Shown piece after piece: positions 20,309 to 27,698 of a stretch of DNA of 30,054 bases (position 1 is its first letter; each line of letters starts with the position of its first letter). The translations under genes were made by a program, and so were the position numbers. Source of the DNA: DASUAO01 sp046484625. GTDB lineage: Bacteria > Actinomycetota > Acidimicrobiia > IMCC26256 > PALSA-555. The stretch lies in contig JAWOIO010000025.1 of NCBI GenBank assembly GCA_046484625.1, positions 1 through 30,054 on the forward strand, in the 5' to 3' direction. The notes under the pieces were generated by a model. That model ran no database searches and was not told the DNA's origin. It was given only the letters and a program-made list of their open reading frames with translations.

Positions 20309-21280
20309 ATGATGCCCACGGAGACGGACCTCACCACCTCGGGGGTCATCCGCACCGAGCAGCTCACCAAGATCTATCCCGGCGGCATCTGCGCGGTCGA
20401 TGGCCTCGATCTCGAGGTCCGGGCCGGCGAGATCTTCGGGCTGCTCGGACCGAACGGCGCCGGGAAGACGACGACCGCGGGGATGCTCACGACGCGTGTA
20501 CTCCCCACGAGCGGGCGCGCGTTCGTGGACGGCATCGACGTCGTGGCGCACCCGGTCGCGGCGAAGCAGGTCATCGGGGTCGTTCCCCAGACCAACACGC
20601 TCGATCGATCCCTCACCGTCTGGGAGAACCTGTACTTCCACGGACGCTTCTTCGGGATGACCTCCCGGACCGCGCGCGCCGAAGCAGACCGACTGCTGCA
20701 CCAGTTCCGTCTTGCTGATCGCGCCGCTACTCCGGTGCTGACGCTCTCGGGCGGGATGGCCCAGCGCCTGATGGTCGCCCGGGCGATCATGCACCGGCCG
20801 GCCATCTTGTTCCTGGACGAGCCGACCGCCGGGCTCGATCCCCAGAGCCGCATCGCGCTCTGGGAGATCCTGCGTGAGCTCCACGTCGACGGTCAGACCA
20901 TCCTCCTCACGACCCATTACATGGAGGAGGCCGACGAGCTCTGCGACCGGGTCGCGATCATCGACCACGGCAAGCTCCTCGCCCTCGACGCTCCCCACGC
21001 TCTGAAGCAGGCGACCGGCGCGGACACGGTCGTCACGGTGTCGGCCGCGTCGGACCTCGACGCCCTCGCGGCCTACCTCGTCGAGCACGTCGACGGAGTG
21101 AGGCGGGGGGATCGCGTCGACGACGCGGTGTGCCTCATGGTGCGCGGCCGGCAGGGCGTCCTTCCCGCGGTGGTCGCCGCGGCGGATCGCGGTGGCTTCA
21201 CCGTCACGGACCTCTCGCTCACGGAGCCCACATTGGAGACCGTGTTCATCGACCTGACCGGGAAGGACCTCCGGGAATGA
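20309..21280 (+). CDS. ABC-2 type exporter ATP-binding protein (DrrA-like)
   Basis: 323 residues. IRTEQLTKIYPGGICAVDGLDLEVRAGEIFGLLGPNGAGKTTTAGMLTTRVLPTSG holds Walker A; then the Q-loop VVPQTNTLDRSLTVWENLYFHGRFFGM, signature TLSGGMAQRLMVARAIM, Walker B ILFLDEPTAGLDPQSR and LTTHYMEEADELCDRVAIID. The C-terminal 80 residues (GADTVVTVSAASDLDALAAYLVEHVDG to TEPTLETVFIDLTGKDLRE) are the DrrA-type tail. Members energise export of drugs or lipids with an ABC-2 permease, here the next gene, joined by an ATGA overlap at 21277-21280. ATG 20309 rather than GTG 20261 is chosen, from the -10 box and the normal N-terminal length. Cargo unknown. Confidence 0.92.
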   Translation: MMPTETDLTTSGVIRTEQLTKIYPGGICAVDGLDLEVRAGEIFGLLGPNGAGKTTTAGMLTTRVLPTSGRAFVDGIDVVAHPVAAKQVIGVVPQTNTLDRSLTVWENLYFHGRFFGMTSRTARAEADRLLHQFRLADRAATPVLTLSGGMAQRLMVARAIMHRPAILFLDEPTAGLDPQSRIALWEILRELHVDGQTILLTTHYMEEADELCDRVAIIDHGKLLALDAPHALKQATGADTVVTVSAASDLDALAAYLVEHVDGVRRGDRVDDAVCLMVRGRQGVLPAVVAAADRGGFTVTDLSLTEPTLETVFIDLTGKDLRE

Positions 21281-22143
21281 CCCCGACCGAGTCCCCCCGA
21301 TCGACGACACCGGGCGGTGCCGGCAGGCTGATCCCCGACCGGTCGCCCCGCGTCGCGTCCGTTGTCGCGTTCCGGGCACTCCTCGCTCGCGACCTGACGG
21401 TGACCCGCAGGAACCTCCGCGAGGTGGTGCCGCGCACGCTGCTCCAGCCGTTCCTGCTCGTGTTCGTCTTCACCTACGTCTTCCCGAAGATCGGCCAGGG
21501 CGTCGGAGGTGCGGTGGGCGACGCGAGCGGATCGTTCTCCACGCTCCTCGTCGCGGGCGTGATCGCGTTGTCGATCGTCTTCCAGGGCATCCAGTCGGTC
21601 GCGCTCCCGATGGTCCAGGAGTTCGGCTACACGCGCGAGATCGAGGACCGGGTCCTTGCTCCGCTCCCGGTCGCGCTGGTCGCGTTCGAGAAGATCATCG
21701 CGGGAGCGATCATCTCGTTCTTCTCTGCGTTGCTGGTGTTCCCGATCGCCGCGTTCGTCCCGGCCACGCCCGTGAACCTCGAGATCGACTGGGCGATCCT
21801 GGTCACGCTGATGCCGCTGAGCTGCGTGATGGCCGGCGCGCTGGGCCTGACGTTCGGCACGCGGTTCGAGCCGCGCAACGTCCCGATCCTGTTCGGCGTC
21901 ATCGTGCTGCCGATCACGTTCCTCGGCGCCATCTACTACTCATGGTCGGCGCTCGAGCCGATCCGTTGGCTCCAGCTCCTCGTGCTCGTGAACCCGCTCG
22001 TGTACATGAGCGAGGGGTTCCGCGCCGCGCTCACACCCGCGCCCCACATGAGTCTCTGGGCGATCTATGGCGCGCTCATCGGATTCACGCTGCTGTTCAC
22101 CTGGCTCGGGATCCGAGGCTTCCGCCGCCGCGTCGTCACCTGA
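21277..22143 (+). CDS. ABC-2 type exporter permease (DrrB-like)
   Basis: 288 residues from ATG 21277, in ATGA overlap with the ATPase stop. After a 35-residue hydrophilic start (amphipathic VASVVAFRALLARDLTVTRRNLREVVPRT) come six membrane segments: LLQPFLLVFVFTYVF, FSTLLVAGVIALSIVFQGI, FEKIIAGAIISFFSALLVFPIAAFV, WAILVTLMPLSCVMAGALGLTFG, VPILFGVIVLPITFLGAIYYSWSAL and WAIYGALIGFTLLFTWLGIRGF. IRWLQLLVLVNPLVYMSEGFRAAL is the conserved C-terminal block of ABC-2 (LptB2FG-unrelated, DrrB/NodJ-type) permeases. It forms the channel for the ATPase encoded just before it. Confidence 0.92.
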   Translation: MTPTESPRSTTPGGAGRLIPDRSPRVASVVAFRALLARDLTVTRRNLREVVPRTLLQPFLLVFVFTYVFPKIGQGVGGAVGDASGSFSTLLVAGVIALSIVFQGIQSVALPMVQEFGYTREIEDRVLAPLPVALVAFEKIIAGAIISFFSALLVFPIAAFVPATPVNLEIDWAILVTLMPLSCVMAGALGLTFGTRFEPRNVPILFGVIVLPITFLGAIYYSWSALEPIRWLQLLVLVNPLVYMSEGFRAALTPAPHMSLWAIYGALIGFTLLFTWLGIRGFRRRVVT

Positions 22144-22162
22144 CCGTTTCGCGCAGTTCCGA

Positions 22163-22185
22163 CTCGTGCCGGTGTCGGCAACGAG
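22163..22185 (+). terminator. Possible terminator after ABC-2 operon
   Basis: CTCGTGCCG and CGGCAACGAG pair (one bulged A) across a 4-base loop, 20 bases after the permease stop and before the next promoter. No T-run directly behind. Confidence 0.35.
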
Positions 22186-22221
22186 CCGGCAGGGCTGTTT
22201 CGCCGGGTGGCCTCGTGGCCC

Positions 22222-22227
22222 TATCCT
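22222..22227 (+). promoter_or_regulatory. -10 box, leaderless MBL gene
   Basis: TATCCT ending 6 bases before GTG 22234; close to the consensus TANNNT and at the same spacing as the other leaderless genes here. Confidence 0.55.
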
Positions 22228-22233
22228 GCTCGT

Positions 22234-23130
22234 GTGGCGGGGGAAGCGCATCTCACGTTCTACGGCGTCCGGGGCTCGATCCCGTGCGACGGCGCGCGGT
22301 ATGAGCGCTACGGGGGGAACACCTCGTGCGTGGCCCTCGAGGCGCCCGGCCACGATCCGATCGTCTTCGACCTCGGGACGGGGCTGCGCGAGTACGGCGA
22401 CGTCGTCACCGAGCAGTTCGCAGCCGACCTGGCGGGCAACCGGTTCACCAGCCCCTACCGGGCCACCGTGCTGCTGACGCACCTGCACTGGGACCACATC
22501 ATGGGGTTCCCCTTCTTCACGCCCGTGTTCCGACCCGACGCGGTCTTCGAGATCTACGGCCCGCGCCAGGAGGGGGGCCCGCTCGCCGAGGTGTTCGCCG
22601 GGGTGATGCGCCCTCCCTACTTCCCGATCACGCCGAGCGATCTCGGCGGAATGGTCAGTTTCCACGACACCGACAGCGACGAGTTCGCTCTGAACGGGGC
22701 CAAGGTCACGTCCCGGTGGGTCCGCCACACCGACCCCACGCTCGGGTTCCGCGTGGAGCAGAACGGGACGACGGTGGCGTACATGTCGGACCACGGTCCC
22801 GGCTGTGTCCCCGAGGACCCCGACGACTTCATCCCCGAGGCCATCCTCGAGCTGTGCGACGGCGTTGACGTCCTGATCCACGACGCGCAGCACACGACGC
22901 ACGAGTACGAGGCGAAGCGGCACTTCGGGCACTCGACGATCGAGTACGCGGTGCACGTCGCCCGCGAGGCCGGGGTCAAGACGCTCGCGTTGTTCCACCA
23001 CTGCCCGAGTCACAGCGACACCGACATCGACGCGATCGCCGCGCACGCGGCCGACCTCTCCGCGGAGACCGACGGACCCGAGATCGTCGCGGCGAGCGAG
23101 GGGCTGCGGCTCGCGGTCGGGAACCCGTGA
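22234..23130 (+). CDS. MBL-fold hydrolase, RNase Z/phosphodiesterase-like
   Basis: 298 residues. AHLTFYGVRGSIPCDGARYERYGGNTSCVAL is the opening typical of the RNase Z-like/cyclic-nucleotide phosphodiesterase-like MBL group; metal site THLHWDHIMGFPFF follows, then RHTDPTLGFRVEQNGTTVAYMSDHGPG (His and Asp), VLIHDAQHTTHEY and KTLALFHHCPSHSDTDID (last His). Family members cleave phosphodiesters in small nucleotides or RNA ends; proteins of exactly this shape are mostly uncharacterised. The GTG 22234 start is set by TATCCT at leaderless distance; an in-frame ATG at 22207 precedes it but would place the promoter inside the gene. The stop overlaps the flavin reductase GTG (GTGA 23127-23130). Confidence 0.87.
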   Translation: MAGEAHLTFYGVRGSIPCDGARYERYGGNTSCVALEAPGHDPIVFDLGTGLREYGDVVTEQFAADLAGNRFTSPYRATVLLTHLHWDHIMGFPFFTPVFRPDAVFEIYGPRQEGGPLAEVFAGVMRPPYFPITPSDLGGMVSFHDTDSDEFALNGAKVTSRWVRHTDPTLGFRVEQNGTTVAYMSDHGPGCVPEDPDDFIPEAILELCDGVDVLIHDAQHTTHEYEAKRHFGHSTIEYAVHVAREAGVKTLALFHHCPSHSDTDIDAIAAHAADLSAETDGPEIVAASEGLRLAVGNP

Positions 23131-23633
23131 GCGCAGGCACCAACGGCGAACACGTCCTTCGCCCCGACGCAGGCGAGTTTCGCCAGGTGCTCGGTCAGTT
23201 CGCGACCGGCGTCACGATCATCACGGCGATGGACGGTGGCGAGCCGGTCGGCGTTGCCGCGAACTCGTTCACGTCGGTCTCGATCGATCCGCCTCTCGTC
23301 CTCTTCTGCGTCGGGCGGTCGTCCTCGACGTGGCCACGCATCGAACGAGCCCGCAAGTTCGCGGTCAACATCCTCGGCGACCACCAGGAAGAGCTGTCCG
23401 GGCTGTTCGCGACGAAGGGCGCCGACCGGTTCGGTCAGACCGAGTGGCGTGTCGGAGTGGGTGGTTCGCCTGTGCTGCACGACACGCTCGCCTACCTCGA
23501 TTGTGAGTTCTGGAACGAGTACGACGGCGGCGACCACATCATCGTGGTCGGGCGTGTGCTCGACCTGGGGCTCCAGCGCGAGGGAGCACCGCTCGTCTTC
23601 TTCCGTGGGAAGTACGGTCGGCTCGCCGACTGA
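23127..23633 (+). CDS. Flavin reductase-like FMN-binding protein
   Basis: 168 residues of the flavin reductase (HpaC/NtaB, FMN-binding split-barrel) family: EFRQVLGQFATGVTIITAMDGGEPVGVAANSFTSVSIDPPLVLFCVGRSSSTWPRIERARKFAVNILGDHQEELSGLFATKGADRF, and LAYLDCEFWNEYDGGDHIIVVGRVLDL. FATGV, T-S-S/N-S-F-S-V-S-P-P and GDHxIxxGxV are the usual signatures for flavin and NAD(P)H binding. These supply reduced FMN/FAD to a two-component monooxygenase; the partner may be a distant LLM or acyl-CoA-dehydrogenase-like oxygenase, and is not adjacent. GTG start overlaps the upstream stop. Confidence 0.9.
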   Translation: MSAGTNGEHVLRPDAGEFRQVLGQFATGVTIITAMDGGEPVGVAANSFTSVSIDPPLVLFCVGRSSSTWPRIERARKFAVNILGDHQEELSGLFATKGADRFGQTEWRVGVGGSPVLHDTLAYLDCEFWNEYDGGDHIIVVGRVLDLGLQREGAPLVFFRGKYGRLAD

Positions 23634-23634
23634 C

Positions 23635-23919
23635 GTGGCGACGAAGGAGCGCGACGACTCGGGTCGTCTCGGCGGTCGGGTCGTGATCGTGAGCGTCGGT
23701 GAACCCGATGCGGCCCGCGCGCTCGCGACGGCCGGCGCGACCGTCGTCGTCGTCGGCAGCGATGCGGTCGCGACCGGCACCCTCGTTCGATCGCTCGGCG
23801 ATGCCGGGCACCGCGCGGCGGCGTTCGTCGGCGATGCCTCGACCGACGCCGCGGCGTTGAGCGAGATGGTTGCCGAGCTCTTCCCCGACCGCGACGCCGA
23901 TCGGCCCGAGCCGGCCTGA
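23635..23919 (+). CDS. Short Rossmann-like (SDR N-terminus-like) protein
   Basis: 94 residues from GTG 23635, one base after the flavin reductase stop. GGRVVIVSVGEPDAARALATAGATVVVVGSDAVATGTLVRSLGDAGHRAAAFVGDASTDAAALSEMVAELF looks like the first two beta-alpha-beta units of a short-chain dehydrogenase: strand, helix with ARALATAGA, strand TVVVVGS, and the third strand AAAFVGDASTD. The glycine-rich cofactor loop (TGxxxGxG) is absent and there is no YxxxK or C-terminal half, so it is no active SDR. It may be a decayed gene, or a small binding protein translated with its neighbours. No similar short gene comes to mind. Confidence 0.6.
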   Translation: MATKERDDSGRLGGRVVIVSVGEPDAARALATAGATVVVVGSDAVATGTLVRSLGDAGHRAAAFVGDASTDAAALSEMVAELFPDRDADRPEPA

Positions 23920-23949
23920 TCGTCACGGACTGCCGGTCGGGGCCGCTGG

Positions 23950-23955
23950 TACCCT
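23950..23955 (+). promoter_or_regulatory. -10 box for heterodimeric exporter operon
   Basis: TACCCT, 39 bases before ATG 23995; a short leader would remain. No convincing ribosome-binding site precedes the ATG. Confidence 0.35.
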
Positions 23956-23994
23956 GAGCCGTCGCCCCGAGCCTCGCCGCCGGGGACGGCATCG

Positions 23995-25806
23995 ATGGGA
24001 ACGTGGCCCGGGCGCCCGGGCCTCGAGCGGAAGCCGGGAGCGGTGGATCGGGAGCGCGAGCTGCGACGGGCCGGATGGCGGCTCATGCGTGGCGCGCTGC
24101 GGACCCAGCGGGCCTGGGTCGTCGGCGGAGTCCTGTCGGGGGTCGGCTGGACCGCGGCCAAGGTCACCGTCCCGCTTCTCGCGGCGGCTGCGATCGACGA
24201 CGGGATCGTTCCCGGTGACAGCGCCGCCATCCTGAGATACGCGGTGCTCATCGTCGTGGTCGGCGCGTTCCAGGCCCTCGGGACCGGTGCCCGGCGCTAC
24301 GCGGCGTTCCGCATCTCGTACCGCGTGGAGACCGACCTGCGCGAACGTCTCTTCGCCCACCTCCAGCGACTCCATTTCGCGTTCCACGACCGGGCCCAGA
24401 CCGGCCAGCTGATGGCGCGGGCCAACACCGACATCCAGCAGGTGAACCAGGTCGTCGTGCTGCTGCCGCTGCTGACGGCGAGCATCCTCATCCTGGTCGC
24501 GGTGGTCGTGATCATGATGCTCACGAGCGTGACGCTCGCGCTGCTCGCGCTCGGTGCGCTCCCGCTGCTCAACCTGGCAGCGACCCGCTTCAGCCGGCGT
24601 ATCGCGCCGGTCTCGCTGCGCCTCCAGGAGGAGCTCGGCGACCTCTCGGGGGTCGTCGAGGAGACGGTGGCCGGCGTTCGGGTCGTGAAGGGGTTCGGTG
24701 CCGAAGAGCTCCAGGCGCGGCGCCTCCAGGCCGAGGCCGACGACGTGCTGGCCCGCGCGCTCGAGGCCGCACGCCTCCGCTCGCGGTTCCTGCCTCTCGT
24801 GGATTTCCTCCCTGCGATCGCCCTCGTCGTGATCCTCTGGTACGGAGGGCACCTCGTGCTCGACGGCGAGCTGCAGATCGGCGACCTCGTCGCGTTCAAC
24901 TCGTTCGTGTTGATGCTCATCTGGCCGATGCGAATGGCGGGCCTCGTCGTTGCTCAGGCGACGCGTGCATCGGCGTCCGCGGGTCGGATCCACCAGATCC
25001 TCGCGACCGACCCTGCCGTCGTCGACCCACCGCACCCCGTCGCACTCCCGGTTCCGGCCACCGGAGAGCTCCGCTTCGAAAGCGTCGCGTTCCGCTACGG
25101 CGAGGGTCCGCCCGTGCTCGGAGGCTTCGACCTCGTCATTCCCGGTGGGGCGGCTGTCGCTGTCGTGGGCGCGACGGGGAGTGGCAAGACGACCGTCGCA
25201 CGGCTCGTGTCCCGCTTCTACGACGTCGACGAGGGCCGCGTCCTCCTCGACGGTGTCGACGTCCGCAGGGTCCGGGTCCGCGAGCTGCGCCGAAGCGTCG
25301 GGATCGTCTTCGAGGACACGTTCCTCTTCACCGATTCGGTCCGCGAGAACATCGCGTTCGCTGACCCCGAGGCGTCGCTGGAACGGGTCCACCGGGCGGC
25401 TCGACTCGCGGGCGCCGAGGAGTTCGTGAATGCACTCCCTGAGGGTTTCGACACCGTCATCGGCGAGCAGGGCTTCTCCCTCTCGGGGGGTCAGCGCCAG
25501 CGCATCGCGATCGCCCGCGCGGTGCTCGCCGATCCACGGATCCTGATCCTCGACGACGCAACGTCCTCCGTGGACCCGACGAAGGAGCACGAGATCCGCT
25601 CGGCGCTGCGTGAGGTGATGCGCGACCGGACGACGCTGATCATCGCTCACCGCGCCGCGACGATCGCGCTCGCGGACCGGGTCGTGCTGCTCGACGAGGG
25701 CCGCATCGTGGCCGAGGGGACACACGAGAGCCTGCTCGCGACCTCCGATCGGTACCGCGACGTGCTCGCGCAGGCCGAGGGCCGCGCCGCCGGAGCCCGA
25801 CCATGA
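23995..25806 (+). CDS. Heterodimeric ABC exporter, degenerate-site subunit
   Basis: 603 residues: a six-helix exporter membrane domain (about 30-325; FHDRAQTGQLMARANTDIQQVNQVV is the family's first coupling region), then an ATPase domain with GATGSGKTTVARL, FEDTFLFTDSVRENIAF, signature LSGGQRQRIAIARAVL and Walker B ILILDDATSSVD. After Walker B stands Asp, not the catalytic Glu, just as in the TM287-type half of heterodimeric exporters (TM287/288, BmrCD, LmrCD), where that site binds ATP but hydrolyses poorly. The next gene supplies the complementary subunit. Substrates of this class include drugs, lipids and peptides; none is indicated. ATG 23995 is the only near start with a normal N-terminus. 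Confidence 0.92.
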   Translation: MGTWPGRPGLERKPGAVDRERELRRAGWRLMRGALRTQRAWVVGGVLSGVGWTAAKVTVPLLAAAAIDDGIVPGDSAAILRYAVLIVVVGAFQALGTGARRYAAFRISYRVETDLRERLFAHLQRLHFAFHDRAQTGQLMARANTDIQQVNQVVVLLPLLTASILILVAVVVIMMLTSVTLALLALGALPLLNLAATRFSRRIAPVSLRLQEELGDLSGVVEETVAGVRVVKGFGAEELQARRLQAEADDVLARALEAARLRSRFLPLVDFLPAIALVVILWYGGHLVLDGELQIGDLVAFNSFVLMLIWPMRMAGLVVAQATRASASAGRIHQILATDPAVVDPPHPVALPVPATGELRFESVAFRYGEGPPVLGGFDLVIPGGAAVAVVGATGSGKTTVARLVSRFYDVDEGRVLLDGVDVRRVRVRELRRSVGIVFEDTFLFTDSVRENIAFADPEASLERVHRAARLAGAEEFVNALPEGFDTVIGEQGFSLSGGQRQRIAIARAVLADPRILILDDATSSVDPTKEHEIRSALREVMRDRTTLIIAHRAATIALADRVVLLDEGRIVAEGTHESLLATSDRYRDVLAQAEGRAAGARP

Positions 25807-25835
25807 GAGCCCAATCATGAGAGCCCGACCATGAG
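25794..25835 (+). repeat. Triplicated 14-base ATGA junction
   Basis: AGCCCGACCATGAG at 25794-25807, AGCCCAATCATGAG at 25808-25821, AGCCCGACCATGAG at 25822-25835. Each unit carries ATGA. The first holds the stop of the upstream exporter gene, the third the start of the next. Two five-codon ORFs lie between (25803-25820 and 25817-25834), each overlapping its neighbour by ATGA. Confidence 0.9.
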
Positions 25836-27639
25836 AGGAGGAGGTGGCCGCGGGCCGTTCGGTGTGCACGCGATCGATGAGACGCTGAGCCGCGACGAGG
25901 CGGCGGGTGTCCTGCGTCGACTCGGCCGGATGTTGCGTCCATTCCGTGGCCGCATCGTCGTCGCGGTCGCGCTGCTCATCGGCCAGACCGCGTGCCTGCT
26001 CGCGGGACCGGCACTGGTGCGCAACGGCATCGACGCGGGCCTCCGCAACGACGACGCCGGTGCGCTGAACCTCTCGGCCGCGCTCTACCTCTTCGTCGCC
26101 GTCACGGCCTTGTTCCTCGGTCGTGCGTCGATCTGGGCGATCGCACGGATCGGTGAGCGCTTCCTGCGCGAGCTCCGGGTCCGCGTGTTCAGGCATCTCC
26201 TGTCGCTCGGGCTCGACTTCTACGAGCGCGAACGGACCGGCCGGCTCGTCTCGCGTCTCACGTCCGACGTCGATGCGCTCCAGGAGCTCGTCCAGATGGG
26301 CCTGGCCATGTTCGTCCAGAACGCGCTGCTCTTCGTCGGAGCGGTCATCGTGATCTTCATGATGAGTTGGCAGCTTGCGCTGTGCATCCTGGTGCTCGTC
26401 CCCCCGGTCGTGCTCGCGACCCGGTGGTTCCGGAAGGCCGCGAACCTGGCCTACCTCGAGGTGCGCGAGCGGATCGGCGCGAACCTCACCACGCTCCAGG
26501 AGGGGCTGGCCGGCGTGCGCGTCGTGCAGGCCTTCGGGCGCGAGGTGTCGCTCACGGGTCGGTTCCGGGAGACGAACGAGGCCCAGTTCGACGCCAACCT
26601 CGAAACGGTGAAGATCTCGACGAAGTACTTCCCCTTCGTCGAGTTCTGCGGGGTCGTCGGCATCGCGATGATCGTCGGCATCGGCGGGGTGTTCGTCGAC
26701 CGCGACATCGTGACGGTCGGGACGGTCGCGGCGTTCATCCTCTATCTCAACAACCTGTTCGAGCCGGTCCAGCAGCTGGGGCAGCTGTACAACACGCTGC
26801 AGTCCGCGGGCGCGGCGCTCCACAAGCTGTTCGGTCTGCTCGACACGGTCACGTCCGTGCCTGAGCGACCGGGAGCGGTCGATCTGCCGGAGCGGGGCGC
26901 GGTCGACCTCGAGCACGTGTCGTTCGGCTACGCCGACGGCCCCGAGGTGCTTCACGACGTCTCGCTGCACGTCGAGCCCGGTGAGCGGATCGCGCTCGTC
27001 GGCCCGACCGGCGCCGGGAAGTCCACACTCGCGAAGCTCGTGGCCCGCTTCTACGACCCACGTTCGGGAACGGTCCGACTGGGTGGGGTGGACCTGCGCG
27101 ACGCGACGCTGTCGTCGTTGCGCGAGCGCATCGTGGTCGTCCCGCAGGAGGGCTACCTCTTCTCCGGGAGCATCCGCGACAACGTCAGGGTCGGTCACCC
27201 CGACGCGACCGACGCCGACGTCGACGCCGCGCTCGAGGCGCTCGGGATCCGGGCGCGGTTCGCCGCGCTCGACGAGGGGCTCGACACGGAGGTGCGAGAG
27301 CGGGGGAGCCGGCTGTCGGCCGGTGAGCGCCAGCTCGTGTCGCTGGCCCGGGCCGCCCTCGCCGACCCCCCGGTCCTCGTGCTCGACGAGGCGACCTCCA
27401 ACCTGGACCCCGGCACCGAGCAGGCGGTGGAGCGCGCGCTCGAGACGCTCACCGAGCATCGGACGGTCTTCGTGGTGGCGCACCGCCTGACGACCGCGCA
27501 GCGGGCCGACCGGGTCGCCGTCGTCGACGATGGCCGGGTGGTCGAGCTGGGTCCGCACGCCGAGCTGGTCAGCCACGAAGGCCGGTACGCCAGCCTCTGG
27601 TCCAGCTGGACCAAGGCCACCACGGCCCCGTCTTCTTGA
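25831..27639 (+). CDS. Heterodimeric ABC exporter, catalytic-site subunit
   Basis: 602 residues. The six-helix membrane domain (about 45-330; YERERTGRLVSRLTSDVDALQELV) is followed by an ATPase with GPTGAGKSTLAKL, VVPQEGYLFSGSIRDNV, and Walker B PVLVLDEATSNLD with the catalytic Glu, plus FVVAHRLTTAQRADR. Its signature is LSAGERQLVSLARAAL, deviating from LSGGQ at the third residue and in the LVSLARA segment, just as in TM288-type partners, whose signature faces the degenerate site. With the preceding subunit (Asp Walker B, perfect LSGGQ) this makes one good and one poor ATP site. ATG 25831 is followed by AGGAGGAGGTGG inside the gene; upstream AGAGCCC gives no Shine-Dalgarno, so translation may depend on re-initiation across the triplicated junction. 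Confidence 0.92.
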   Translation: MRGGGGRGPFGVHAIDETLSRDEAAGVLRRLGRMLRPFRGRIVVAVALLIGQTACLLAGPALVRNGIDAGLRNDDAGALNLSAALYLFVAVTALFLGRASIWAIARIGERFLRELRVRVFRHLLSLGLDFYERERTGRLVSRLTSDVDALQELVQMGLAMFVQNALLFVGAVIVIFMMSWQLALCILVLVPPVVLATRWFRKAANLAYLEVRERIGANLTTLQEGLAGVRVVQAFGREVSLTGRFRETNEAQFDANLETVKISTKYFPFVEFCGVVGIAMIVGIGGVFVDRDIVTVGTVAAFILYLNNLFEPVQQLGQLYNTLQSAGAALHKLFGLLDTVTSVPERPGAVDLPERGAVDLEHVSFGYADGPEVLHDVSLHVEPGERIALVGPTGAGKSTLAKLVARFYDPRSGTVRLGGVDLRDATLSSLRERIVVVPQEGYLFSGSIRDNVRVGHPDATDADVDAALEALGIRARFAALDEGLDTEVRERGSRLSAGERQLVSLARAALADPPVLVLDEATSNLDPGTEQAVERALETLTEHRTVFVVAHRLTTAQRADRVAVVDDGRVVELGPHAELVSHEGRYASLWSSWTKATTAPSS

Positions 27640-27682
27640 TGCGTCGCGCTCACCCGCATGGTGCGGGGTGAGCGGTGCATCA
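27636..27682. terminator. Hairpin element, copy 2 (repeated at 12055)
   Basis: Between convergent stops. CTCACCCGC (27649-27657) pairs with GCGGGGTGAG (27663-27672), one G bulged, loop ATGGT; outer TGATGC (27637-27642) pairs with GCATCA (27677-27682). Shares TTGATGCGTC, CACCCGC and GCGGGGTGAGC with the element at 12055-12096. Confidence 0.65.
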
Positions 27683-27698
27683 TCGGCACGCGGGGACC

